The notes below the pieces were generated by a model. That model was not told the DNA's origin and ran no database searches. It saw only the letters and a program-made list of their open reading frames with translations. 18,059 bases of DNA from Berkiella sp964502705. GTDB taxonomy: Bacteria > Pseudomonadota > Gammaproteobacteria > Berkiellales > Berkiellaceae. Position numbers and translations under genes: made by a program. Shown here piece by piece: positions 7,545 through 15,742 of the stretch. The DNA lies in the NCBI GenBank assembly GCA_964502705.1, contig CAZCXZ010000069.1, forward strand, positions 1-18,059, given 5' to 3'. How positions within the stretch are numbered: the stretch's first letter is position 1; each line of letters starts with the position of its first letter.

Positions 7545-7581
7545 ATGGGGTCAGATATACCTCAGGGTATGCCTGACCCAT
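7545..7581. terminator. bidirectional stem-loop between convergent genes (GGGGTCAG-type)
   Basis: ATGGGGTCAGATATACC (7545-7561) pairs with GGTATGCCTGACCCAT (7566-7581), about 16 pairs with a bulge and a 4-base loop. It sits between the small FTWG protein and the convergent deaminase gene, 10 bases beyond the deaminase stop. No T-run follows. Its sequence is related to the repeats at 2182-2209 and 4488-4521. Confidence 0.55.
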
Positions 7582-7590
7582 TAGGCACTT

Positions 7591-9286
7591 CTAATTCAGC
7601 TCTAACGTTGATACTCTTTCGCGAACAGCACCAACCTGTGGTTTCGCAAATGATTCAAGGATATCTTCTTTACTTTGCATGAATGTCGTGAAGGCATCGG
7701 AGAATTTATAATGTGCTTTTTCCAAAAGTTGAGCGCATTTGCTCCATTCAGTTTCACCTAATTCATTATAATTCTCAACTTCTCGCAAGAAAGTAGCTAA
7801 CGTTTCATTTGATGGCGCTAATTCATATGCTTTCAATGTGCCAAGTAGGTTTTGATTTTTTGCTGAAACCACAGCAGCCTCGGTTGCCTTAAATGCGTAA
7901 TATAGTTCACCGCGCGCTAACAGCATTAGTTTGTCTTCACGACTGCAAAACATCGATTTCACAGAATCTTTATAGATTTTATGCATCTGTTCATCAGTTA
8001 AGCCAAACAGACTTTGCACTTTATCCCATTCTGGCCCAACATCACAACCATACTCGGAAGCTGTATAGTCGGAAGGTAGAAAGTTTGCACCGGTGACTCG
8101 CTCACACCAAAAGAGGGGGTCATCTGAATTGATAGAGATAGGGAGTCCTGCTTCGATAAATTTAGGTAAGGGGTGATCACGTCTTAGATCATTAATCTCA
8201 GGCAATAAAAACAGATTACTCGTGGGGCATACTTCTAACGTTAAGGGCTGAAAAAGGTACTGTAAGGTTTGATTAAATTCTGCCACATCGATGTCATTTT
8301 CTTCTTGTGCAGATTCTGATGCTAAATTTAAATCAATTTTTAATAATATTTCATCCGATTCTTTGGCAAAAACCCCTCTTTTATCAAGAGCTTCTAACAA
8401 AGATAGCCCTGTATTGTTTAAAAAGATCTTGCGTTCATCATGTAATTTTTTAAAATATCTCACAGGGTTGCCAAGTCGCCAAAGCTTTGCCATAACCTCA
8501 GGGCTCTTGATGGCAGTTGTGCCGTGACCAATACGTTGCAACCCTAAAGTATCTAAATCAGCGGTAATAAAAGAGGGATCCGTATGTTCACCCACGTGGC
8601 TGGTGACATGTAAGCCCATTTTCTTTGCTCTGATAAAGCAGTCGTGAAATTTACTGGCAGGATTATGTTCTTNNNNNNNNNNGGTGTGGGTAAGCTGCAA
8701 TCAGATCAAGTAGGCTTAAGGCTTTTTCAACAGGTTCATGCCGGAGCAAAACCATTGTGATATTGGCATTAATACCAAAATCGTTTCTAGCTCTGGTGAT
8801 GCCTCTGCTGACGGCATCAATATATTGTTTAAAGCTTAAATTTGATCTTGCTGGCAGCTGCATGAGCATTTTGTTTGCTTTATCTACTATTTTGTCTAAA
8901 TCGGTTTTTGCATCGTCAGATTTTGGTAGACAAAATATTTGTCTATTTGCTTGCGCGTGATCATAGGAGCATGTGAGATCGACATGCGCAACTCCTGCGT
9001 GATGGCTGCGTCGTAAGTAGTCATAGATCATGTCTTCGATATCGATTTCGGTGTTAATAAAAATACTCACTAAATCGTATGCTGTGAGAAACTGCAGAAA
9101 GTCTTTAACACCAAACTGGTATAAAAAAGGCTCAAGCATGCTAAATAATGATTGTAAATTATTCCGCTCGGCAAATTTTTTGACAAGTTTGCGATCAACC
9201 GTGCCTTCTACGTGCACATGCTGTTCGGTTTTAGGCTTTTGGTTAAAAGAAATGGGTAGCGTATGGGGTAGGGCAGATCCAATCAT
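7591..9286 (-). CDS. adenosine deaminase family protein, interrupted by an assembly gap
   Basis: Metal-dependent amidohydrolase of the adenosine/AMP deaminase family, which deaminates adenosine-type nucleosides to inosine in purine salvage. Both fragments carry family signatures in order: EQHVHVEGT (metal-binding HxH, shortly after the start), then past the gap GLHVTSHVGE (catalytic Glu), RIGHG, VCPTSN and ISINSDDP (metal-binding Asp). The two halves are in different frames only because 10 Ns sit between them. The GIDLAG.E segment that precedes EHNPASKF in this family is what is missing. ATG 9286 is preferred over TTG 9346, since a good promoter occupies 9317-9346. At about 565 residues it is much longer than E. 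coli Add (333): there are ~75 extra residues between RIGHG and CPTSN, and a ~120-residue helical C-terminal extension. Substrate specificity is uncertain. Confidence 0.85.
8673..8682. other. 10-N scaffold gap inside the deaminase gene
   Basis: A run of ten Ns. Ten is not a multiple of three, and the flanking reading frames require a missing length divisible by three. Comparison with the family's conserved GIDLAG segment suggests about 27 missing bases. The gap is an assembly artefact, not a natural frameshift. Confidence 0.9.
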
Positions 9287-9316
9287 GATACTTCTCACAT
9301 TGATAAAATTGAGGCG

Positions 9317-9346
9317 AGTATACTGATTCGAATCTATGGTTGCCAA
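9317..9346 (-). promoter_or_regulatory. sigma-70-type promoter of the deaminase gene
   Basis: On the minus strand TTGGCA (9341-9346) and TATACT (9317-9322), each 5/6 to consensus, are 18 bases apart. Transcription would start near 9310, leaving a ~24-base leader to ATG 9286 with GAGAAG as ribosome site. This supports 9286 as the start codon. Confidence 0.6.
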
Positions 9347-9438
9347 CTAACAACCTAACCTTTAATAGAAATAGGCGGGATGAGGATAATAACGTTGCTG
9401 CGTTTTAAATCATGTATCTACCCCTATGAATAGAACTT

Positions 9439-9468
9439 TTGATAATATCAGTTTGTCTTAAGTATAAA
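9439..9468 (+). promoter_or_regulatory. sigma-70-type promoter of the small membrane protein
   Basis: TTGATA (9439-9444) and TATAAA (9463-9468), each 5/6 to consensus, are 18 bases apart. The predicted start site near 9475 leaves a leader of only ~10 bases before ATG 9485, so the message would be nearly leaderless. Confidence 0.5.
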
Positions 9469-9484
9469 ACGAGTGATTTTATAA

Positions 9485-9679
9485 ATGAAAAGCAAAAAAC
9501 ACATTGTTAATATATTAGTGCTAGCTACCAGAATATGCTTATTTATAGCTATTATGTTACTCATGATATTCAGCATTGTAATCGTTGATTTAGATTTTAT
9601 TATTTACCCAATTGGATTTTTTGTATTGTCTGCTATTTCTTATATAGCCAGAAGAATGATAGAAGCAAATACTAAATAA
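9485..9679 (+). CDS. small two-helix membrane protein
   Basis: Predicted 64-residue inner-membrane protein, not recognised. The N-terminus is basic (KSKK). Hydrophobic segments at about 17-34 and 38-55 are separated by a tight DLD turn, so both ends would be cytoplasmic in a hairpin. The tail contains RR, consistent with positive-inside. A plausible promoter lies directly upstream, but there is no clear ribosome site and the leader is very short. It stands alone between the divergent deaminase promoter and an unrelated gene 170 bases downstream. Small size makes the call moderate. Confidence 0.5.
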   Translation: MKSKKHIVNILVLATRICLFIAIMLLMIFSIVIVDLDFIIYPIGFFVLSAISYIARRMIEANTK

Positions 9680-9849
9680 ATTTCAAACGTAAATCGACGT
9701 AATCGTTCTATGCCAGTTTTGCCGGCGACTTTATATAACCAACTAATCTAATTCTGATTGACGTGCTAATGGGTGATGGCAATCCTTTATATTGCATGTC
9801 ATTTAGCTTATTATCCACTTAACCTAATTTACGCCCAATAGAAGTCGTC

Positions 9850-11340
9850 ATGAAATTCAAAGTTCAACAGTTTTGCAATAAGTTAGATCAGCGTATATAC
9901 AAGTTTATTAAAGATGATGGTGTTCTTGACGAAGCAGACCTCGATACCAAGGTTTATAAACTAAGCACGATGCTATCTCTTGCAGAAGCCATACTAAATG
10001 AAGATGAGATACATAGTGCATACATGACTGCTGTTATCCAACAGCTTAAAGATATGGTTGCGATGTTTGAGCTGGGCAATCCAGAGTTTGAAAGCGAAGA
10101 ACATATACGTCGTTTGCTTAGAAATATTCGTAGTGGCATAAAAGGGATGCAAGTCGATTTAACCTTAACAGAGTTAAGTTCTGATGAAGAGATCCCTGAA
10201 TATCTCGATGAAGCCAATGAGCCCTTTATTGATCCTGAAACAGGTGAATGTCATTACCCAACTGACCTTGAATTTCAGAACCAAATTGTTTGGTCATTCA
10301 AAACGAATAGAGGCGATCATAAACAATCTCCAGGTTATGTAGACGCGGTTGAGCAGCTTTCGTCTGATATGCAAAAATGTTCATTAAAACTCAGAGACGA
10401 GTTTCAAGCTGATTTAGGCGATGGCTTGAAAGGGGTGGCTAATCCGCGAGTTGCTATTAGATCTGAGCTCGAACAAATGTGCAAAGCGACCAAACAGTAT
10501 TTTGAACCAACGCTTCTTGCTAAAACTGCAGAAGTCGCTCGTGTGTCACAAGCTTTTTATGAAAAGCAAAATGTAGAGACAGATCTTTGTGCAGGCTCCT
10601 TGATTGTTGCAGCTTGTGAAGCTTTACGTTCGTTGCATTTACTAAAGGATAGTCTTGATCAACATGAAACTAAATTAACGTGGCAGTCAACAACGGTAAG
10701 TTTACAAAGAAGACCTTCAGCAAAAAACATAGGTAACCTTTTTATTCGAAACGTGGGTTGCTATGGGCATCGAGCAAAAGATAAAAAAGCAAAATTTGAT
10801 ATCCTAGATGATTTTGAGAATGTAACACAGTACTCAGGTGATGAACGCCTCAAAGAGGTGATAGCCAAATATGGCGCCAATCCTAATCAATTCACTTGTA
10901 AAATGCTAAACATACCTGAGAACACTGCAGGGAAAAAGATACTGCAAAAACTGAAACAGAACCTGTTTCTCATTTTCTGTGCGGAAATATTTCGCTATTT
11001 CCCTATTGAAGAACCCTCAATTCGTGCTGTTAAAAAAATCCCATTCTCAGTGGCACTCAGTATGGGTTTAGAAATGTTATGCTCTGGCGAAGTCGAATTA
11101 GAAGAGTTGTTTGAGCATGACGCGGACCTTGGGTTACCTACTGGAATTGGTATTTTAGACAATGAAAAGGCAATTTCAGGTAAATTGCATAGTCTAATTA
11201 TGCGCTACCAGACCTATTTAGAAAACGCTTACCAAAGTGTTGGGCAATTTAAAAAAATGTTCCCCAAAGGCATGATAGTAAGTGATTCTACTAATCATGT
11301 AGAAGGGTTGCAAACGCATTTTGGTAGGCACTTAAAATAG
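9850..11340 (+). CDS. 496-residue protein of unknown function
   Basis: Not recognised. Predicted soluble protein without signal peptide or membrane helices. Residues 1-110 are helical and acidic (for example EADLDTKVYKLSTMLSLAEAIL). A segment around 112-138 is rich in acidic residues and proline (SSDEEIPEYLDEANEPFIDPET). The middle (about 170-275) is helical, and a basic patch follows (RRPSAKNIGNLF, HRAKDKKAKF, about 287-315). The C-terminal third is helical again, with a FLIFCAEIFRYFPIEEPSIRAV stretch that could pack in a core. The start ATG has a weak AGAAG ribosome site. It is a single-gene unit: 170 bases of spacer upstream and a convergent stem-loop downstream. Its setting among effector-like genes makes secretion possible but unproven. 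Confidence 0.7.
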   Translation: MKFKVQQFCNKLDQRIYKFIKDDGVLDEADLDTKVYKLSTMLSLAEAILNEDEIHSAYMTAVIQQLKDMVAMFELGNPEFESEEHIRRLLRNIRSGIKGMQVDLTLTELSSDEEIPEYLDEANEPFIDPETGECHYPTDLEFQNQIVWSFKTNRGDHKQSPGYVDAVEQLSSDMQKCSLKLRDEFQADLGDGLKGVANPRVAIRSELEQMCKATKQYFEPTLLAKTAEVARVSQAFYEKQNVETDLCAGSLIVAACEALRSLHLLKDSLDQHETKLTWQSTTVSLQRRPSAKNIGNLFIRNVGCYGHRAKDKKAKFDILDDFENVTQYSGDERLKEVIAKYGANPNQFTCKMLNIPENTAGKKILQKLKQNLFLIFCAEIFRYFPIEEPSIRAVKKIPFSVALSMGLEMLCSGEVELEELFEHDADLGLPTGIGILDNEKAISGKLHSLIMRYQTYLENAYQSVGQFKKMFPKGMIVSDSTNHVEGLQTHFGRHLK

Positions 11341-11361
11341 AATGCTTTAGTTATCAAAGAA

Positions 11362-11412
11362 AAGGATCAGATGTTTCGAGGCCCTAGCTGAGACTCGAAA
11401 TATCTGGATCTT
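11362..11412. terminator. bidirectional stem-loop between convergent genes
   Basis: AAGGATCAGATGTTTCGAG (11362-11380) pairs with 11394-11412 along almost its full length, with one bulge on each side and one G-U pair, around a 13-base loop. For the minus-strand operon the stem is followed by TTCTTT, a fair U-tract. For the plus-strand gene the tail is weaker. Confidence 0.6.
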
Positions 11413-11421
11413 AGTTAAATA

Positions 11422-11691
11422 TTACTTCCTCCCCGCTATTTGGCAACTTCCATAAAATGCGACTATTTGTGAATCATCATTGATCATTCGAAGTGTTTCA
11501 TCATACTTGCGTTGCCATTCATCTTCGGTTGTACCGTGCTCTAAATCGGTTTTTTTATAAGCATTGAGTCCAGATAGCAAACCCTTTTTCTGCTGCATAT
11601 TCCATAACACAGGTTGCACTATCCGACAATCCACTATTTCAAAACCAGCGATTTTTGAATAGTAAATCAGCTTCATACCAAAAATCACCAT
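11422..11691 (-). CDS. small protein of unknown function, second gene of an operon
   Basis: Predicted 89 residues (84 if translation starts at the second Met, ATG 11676, which has GGTGA upstream; the first ATG has no visible ribosome site). It lies 5 bases after the stop of the 438-residue gene and is almost certainly translated from the same message, perhaps by re-initiation. The N-terminus MKLIYYSKIAGFEIV looks like a beta strand. The middle is charged (KKTDLEHGTTEDEWQRKYDETLRM) and the end hydrophobic (IVAFYGSCQIAG). There is no signal peptide or membrane helix, and no family recognised. Tight coupling suggests it works with its larger partner, for example as a chaperone or antidote, but nothing in the sequence proves this. 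Confidence 0.5.
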   Translation of the reverse strand: MVIFGMKLIYYSKIAGFEIVDCRIVQPVLWNMQQKKGLLSGLNAYKKTDLEHGTTEDEWQRKYDETLRMINDDSQIVAFYGSCQIAGRK

Positions 11692-11696
11692 AAAAA

Positions 11697-13013
11697 TTAC
11701 ATAATTAGCTTATTTTTAGGAATGATTTGTCTTGTAAGTAGATTTAAGTCAATAACCTCATCTTGGCTATCTTTGATAAAATCGGTTTTACCCTCAGTTG
11801 CTTTGATACAATTTACTCGATAGTTAGCTAAAAGATCATCAAAATAAGCGATTTGGAATTCACGCAATAAATCGTCATCGTCACTGAGAGAATTGATAAA
11901 TTCAGATCGATAATCACTTTCAACGACGGTTAATTGACTAAGGGTGTCAAATTCAAAACCTAAAGTAGAAATTTTATTGGGAATTGATTTAAATGTATCA
12001 TCTCTATCTTTAGATAAATCACGAGAAACGAGGAATTGCCTTTTTGACTGATTAAGCGGCGCACTTGAAGAGCTTGTGGCTAGTTTTTCTAGTTTGACTC
12101 TAGAAGAGCTTAGTAGTTCATTTGAGTGAGAAGTTGAAACCAGTTTTACCTCTGTGGTTGCTTTTTCAGGTAATAATCGTTTTAACTTTTCAATATTGGT
12201 ATTCATTTCATCTAATGTAGTTGTAAGCTGCATTGCAGGTTGTAAGCTATCAATTTCCGATAAGAGTTCTGAACACAAGTTTGCTGGAATAGAATAGTTG
12301 GATAGAAAATCCATGAATTCAAGACGAGAGCATAATTCATATAAGCTATCAAATAGGCTTTGTAATTCACTTTGATTGTAAACACCTAAAGTTATATGAT
12401 CATCTTCAAGATCCCACTTTCTTAATGTCTCATTAATTTTTCGTATTTTCTCAATGAGCACAAATTTATCCCATTGAGCGCAATAAATATCAGTATGAGA
12501 AAACGTCGCTTGCTGGGAGTTCTGCTGTAACATTGAATCAAGTAAATCTCTTTGACGCCTTTCGTCATATAACTCGAGTTTCCTTTTTACTAATTCAGCA
12601 GGTAGTTCTAATTCGGCACAATAGGGTTTTAACTCAGAAAGGATATCAAAAAATAGAGTGTTACTGACAAAGTGGATCGCTTCAAGGTAGTTAGCATATT
12701 CCTTAGCAGTGAAAAACTCAATGGGTGATTTAATATACTTGAAATGAAAATTGCCTGCTTTTGAGAGTTGATATAAGAAATTCAAAACCGAAGAATCGTT
12801 CAATTCTAATCTAATTGTTCTTGAATGGGTGTTCCAGTCAGACGCTTCTGCTAACGTGTCAGAAGGTACTGCCTTAATATATATATTTCCTTCATGCAAT
12901 ACCTTTTCCAACAAGCTAGCAAGTTTGGGTGATAATTTAGCACCTGTGTATATGAGCTGCTGGATTTGGGGTTGTAAATTTTCAGGTAATTTATTTATAA
13001 ATTCAATGGTCAT
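11697..13013 (-). CDS. 438-residue protein of unknown function, first gene of an operon
   Basis: Not firmly recognised. I start at ATG 13013, not at the adjacent TTG. Residues ~45-135 (NIYIKAVPSDTLAEASDW, TIRLELNDSS, FLYQLSKAGN, then AKEYANYLEAIHFVSNTLF) are laid out like a small bacterial effector domain in which a W..R.I.L strand is followed by an F-EL-NA helix and an EYA..E helix. If so, the key acidic residue of the EL-N helix is changed to Q, so an inactive or divergent version is possible. This is weak recognition by pattern only. Residues 140-280 are helical, 290-345 low-complexity and serine-rich, and the C-terminal part acidic (SDDDDLLREF). There is no signal peptide. It shares the 157-base divergent promoter region with the tandem kinase. 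Confidence 0.65.
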   Translation of the reverse strand: MTIEFINKLPENLQPQIQQLIYTGAKLSPKLASLLEKVLHEGNIYIKAVPSDTLAEASDWNTHSRTIRLELNDSSVLNFLYQLSKAGNFHFKYIKSPIEFFTAKEYANYLEAIHFVSNTLFFDILSELKPYCAELELPAELVKRKLELYDERRQRDLLDSMLQQNSQQATFSHTDIYCAQWDKFVLIEKIRKINETLRKWDLEDDHITLGVYNQSELQSLFDSLYELCSRLEFMDFLSNYSIPANLCSELLSEIDSLQPAMQLTTTLDEMNTNIEKLKRLLPEKATTEVKLVSTSHSNELLSSSRVKLEKLATSSSSAPLNQSKRQFLVSRDLSKDRDDTFKSIPNKISTLGFEFDTLSQLTVVESDYRSEFINSLSDDDDLLREFQIAYFDDLLANYRVNCIKATEGKTDFIKDSQDEVIDLNLLTRQIIPKNKLIM

Positions 13014-13138
13014 CAAGCTGGTAACCCTAGTGAGGCATGCCTATTTGTTAAATAGTAAATCATATGGCGTATGAATAAAAGCAACAGGTGTAAATGCTCT
13101 ACATATTAGATGAACTTTGTTTATTCAATTCAATCTAA

Positions 13139-13172
13139 ATAATAAGAATGCTGAAGCGGGAATTCTTATTAT
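13139..13172 (+). promoter_or_regulatory. hairpin enclosing the ribosome site and touching the start codon of the tandem kinase
   Basis: An 11-bp perfect inverted repeat (ATAATAAGAAT at 13139-13149 and its complement at 13162-13172) has a 12-base loop, GCTGAAGCGGGA, that holds the GCGGGA ribosome-site candidate. The right arm covers the first two bases of ATG 13171. It could be an RNA structure modulating translation or a dyad operator; the sequence cannot decide. Confidence 0.45.
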
Positions 13173-15687
13173 GGTAGATGTGGCAGATGAGTTTGCTTAC
13201 GCAAAAGAACTTTTAAACAGCCAACTAAAAGTTAATCCCAATATAACAAGTTTTAAAATAGGTAAAAACGATCATAAGGGCCAATTGGATCATTCTTTTA
13301 TTTGTCAAAAAAACGCAAATGGTACCTTTGAAGTATTTAGAATGTCTGCAGATATCTTAGGAAAAGGCCAAGAAGGGAAAGTAAAGCTTATTGAAAATGA
13401 AGCAGGCGTAAAATTCGTTGTTAAAATTCAAGCGGCTCCCACTGAGGCGCAAAAAAGTAAGTCTCAAGATGAATTAGATATGATGGAAGATGTTGGATTG
13501 TTATTAGGTCAATTTACTCGTCAACGCGCAAATAAAAGAGACAAAGTTCTTAATAAAGATATAGGCGATAAGCAGTATACACTGCAACAATATATTCCAG
13601 GAAAGGAATTAGCAGATTTTTTTAAACCAGGCGCTAAAGCTTTAACTATAAAAGAAAAACTGAAACTTCTAACTGAGATACTTGCCTGCGCAGATTTTCA
13701 TCATGCCAAGTCAATTATTCATCGAGATATTAAGCCAGAGAATATGATTATAGGGTTTGATGCACAAGGTAATATTCAAGATTGTACATTTATTGATTAT
13801 GGTGTTTCTATCAAAGCAGGTGAAACAGGTGAGGTTATTAAGCCTTATTCAGGATCACCTCGCTTTATGGCACCAGAAATTGGTAGGAACGAGTTTGGTA
13901 AGGAGTATGGAGCCTACAATCAGCTTGCTGGCAGAATAAATGCGCTTAAAACCAAAAATCCTAATGATCCTGAACTTCCTAATCTAGTAAAAAAACTCGA
14001 AGAACAAAAAGCAAAATTTATGGCTGTTTTAGGAAAGCAATACACATTTACAGCTAAAACGGATATTTATGCAATCGGCATTCTAGCTAGAGATGTACTT
14101 AAAATTAATTTAGACAGCTTGTCATTAGGTGATTTATTAAGTGAAAACCCCAGTGACAGACCAACCGCTAAAGAAGCGATGGAAAAGGTTCAAGCACAAA
14201 TGAATGTTGTTATTGCCGAAGATTTGGTAAAAACATTTGATGCACGAAAGGAAAAATCACGATCATCTAAAGAACCTTCAGTCCTTTTATCTGAAGGCCC
14301 TTTAGCTGCGTCTAGCGCTAACAAAAACAGAACACCTGCGTTAGTGAAGTCGCGAGATCTTCATCAAGTGGGAGGGAAATTAATTGTAGCAGATGCTTCT
14401 CAAATGGCTAAATTAAAACAATTCCAACAGCGTGGTCTAAAAGGTTTTTTTGAAATACAAAATAAAGAGTTTTTGATTGACGATATGGGTAAAGCATATG
14501 CTGTTTACCGACCCTTAGGAAAGGGTGGTTTAGGCTCGGTTTATCTTGTTCAAGATCTTGAATCAGAAAAGTGGTATGCGGCTAAAACCTCAGGCGATAA
14601 AATGAATCGTTTTGGTGATGCACCTCAAGTCATTTCAGTAATGAGACAAGAAAACGCGATGCTTGCCGAGCTAGGACAACTTGTTGGGGTAATATCAGCG
14701 TTTAAAGGTCAAACCGACTCTAAAGCTGTACAGCATGCAGTTTCAATTCAAGAATTTGCTTATGGTGAAGAATATTTTGATGTTACAAAGGAAAATGAAA
14801 CTGTTCCAGGTGATCAGGCTGTATTAATGTCATTACGTTTATTTGAAGAATTGGCGGATCTGCATAGCAAAAATATTTTACATTTGGATATTAAACCTGA
14901 AAACATAAAATGGGATGCTGAATATAACCGTTGCAGAATATTGGACATGGGGTGTTCAGTTAAAGTACCGGCTGGCCAGCCACTACAACATCAAGCTTTT
15001 CATATTATTGGCACAGAAGTTTACCTTCCCCCAGAGATTAAGAAGGGGAAGGAAAATACTTTTTCTGACAAGGGTGACGTTTTTGCGGCAGGTAAATCAA
15101 TTAAAGCATTGATTGAGAAAGCAACCAATCTTACGTCTGAAGAGCAAGAGCAACTTAAGCAATTTGTTGAGCGGACGCAATCAGTTGATCCTAACGATAG
15201 GCCAACAGCAAGTGAAGCAAAGGAAGTATTATTCAAAATTGCACAGCAAATGCACAATGAAAATCGATTAGTTGATCCTAGTGTAACAATACAGACTACT
15301 GCAATTGAATTAAATAATTATATTTCTGATAAGATTAGTAGCGACACTAACAAAGATGCGGTTCGTAAAGGCTTGATAACATGGATGAAATCATCATCTG
15401 ATGAATTAAATAAATCAGATAAATTGAGGATAGCAAAAGCTGTTGTTGACTTAATTGAGAAAAAATATGCTAATGGCACGCCTAGTAATCTAAAACAGGA
15501 AGATGTACTAGAGATGGCAAATGCAATTATGCAAGGTAGACTTGATAATATTGTTAACGCAGATCCTACAGTAGAAGCAATATTGCAAAAATCTTGTAAT
15601 GGTTTGTCTGCATCGTTTGCTCAGCATCTTGAAGTGCAGCTTGGTAAAGAGAATGTAGCCAGTGTTAAAACCGATAGTAGAATGTGA
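13171..15687 (+). CDS. tandem Ser/Thr protein kinase (two kinase domains), probable effector
   Basis: Predicted 838-residue protein. I start at ATG 13171 (GGGA 9 bases upstream), not at the in-frame TTG 13117. Domain 1 (about 58-330): glycine loop GKGQEGKV (64-71), K85 in VVK, catalytic loop HRDIKPEN (184-191), DYG in place of DFG (209-211), APE (234-236), and a ~55-residue lysine-rich insertion before TDIYAIG. Domain 2 (about 440-690): GKGGLGSV (450-457), K472, HLDIKPEN (571-578, HRD arginine replaced by Leu), DMG (592-594) and PPE (620-622). Catalytic Asp and Asn are kept in both, so both may be active. Domain 2 lacks the Arg that usually couples to activation-loop phosphorylation. Residues ~700-838 are a helical tail. 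No membrane helix or PASTA domain is present, unlike housekeeping PknB. The gene is divergent from the two-gene operon. Host targeting is inferred. Confidence 0.85.
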   Translation: MVDVADEFAYAKELLNSQLKVNPNITSFKIGKNDHKGQLDHSFICQKNANGTFEVFRMSADILGKGQEGKVKLIENEAGVKFVVKIQAAPTEAQKSKSQDELDMMEDVGLLLGQFTRQRANKRDKVLNKDIGDKQYTLQQYIPGKELADFFKPGAKALTIKEKLKLLTEILACADFHHAKSIIHRDIKPENMIIGFDAQGNIQDCTFIDYGVSIKAGETGEVIKPYSGSPRFMAPEIGRNEFGKEYGAYNQLAGRINALKTKNPNDPELPNLVKKLEEQKAKFMAVLGKQYTFTAKTDIYAIGILARDVLKINLDSLSLGDLLSENPSDRPTAKEAMEKVQAQMNVVIAEDLVKTFDARKEKSRSSKEPSVLLSEGPLAASSANKNRTPALVKSRDLHQVGGKLIVADASQMAKLKQFQQRGLKGFFEIQNKEFLIDDMGKAYAVYRPLGKGGLGSVYLVQDLESEKWYAAKTSGDKMNRFGDAPQVISVMRQENAMLAELGQLVGVISAFKGQTDSKAVQHAVSIQEFAYGEEYFDVTKENETVPGDQAVLMSLRLFEELADLHSKNILHLDIKPENIKWDAEYNRCRILDMGCSVKVPAGQPLQHQAFHIIGTEVYLPPEIKKGKENTFSDKGDVFAAGKSIKALIEKATNLTSEEQEQLKQFVERTQSVDPNDRPTASEAKEVLFKIAQQMHNENRLVDPSVTIQTTAIELNNYISDKISSDTNKDAVRKGLITWMKSSSDELNKSDKLRIAKAVVDLIEKKYANGTPSNLKQEDVLEMANAIMQGRLDNIVNADPTVEAILQKSCNGLSASFAQHLEVQLGKENVASVKTDSRM

Positions 15688-15696
15688 TTTATTCTG

Positions 15697-15730
15697 TAAA
15701 GGGTCAGTGAACTGAACAACTAACCCTTTA
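15697..15730. terminator. bidirectional stem-loop between convergent genes
   Basis: TAAAGGGTCAGT (15697-15708) pairs with ACTAACCCTTTA (15719-15730) around a 10-base loop. The single mismatch is C-A in plus-strand RNA but a G-U wobble in minus-strand RNA, so the stem is better for the ferritin-like gene that ends at 15743. The GGGTCAG core again resembles the other convergent-gene repeats. Confidence 0.5.
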
Positions 15731-15742
15731 TGCTTCAATGGT

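Noticed and set aside
7591..9286. Two separate deaminase genes or a natural frameshift
   Set aside because: The break coincides exactly with an N-gap, and the family motifs are split between the halves without duplication.
9287..9346. TTG start for the deaminase with 20 extra residues
   Set aside because: A good -35/-10 pair occupies this stretch, and the family domain begins soon after ATG 9286.
13117..13170. TTG start giving an 856-residue tandem kinase
   Set aside because: Rare start codon without a ribosome site. ATG 13171 has a GGGA site nine bases upstream, and the extra 18 residues are low-complexity.
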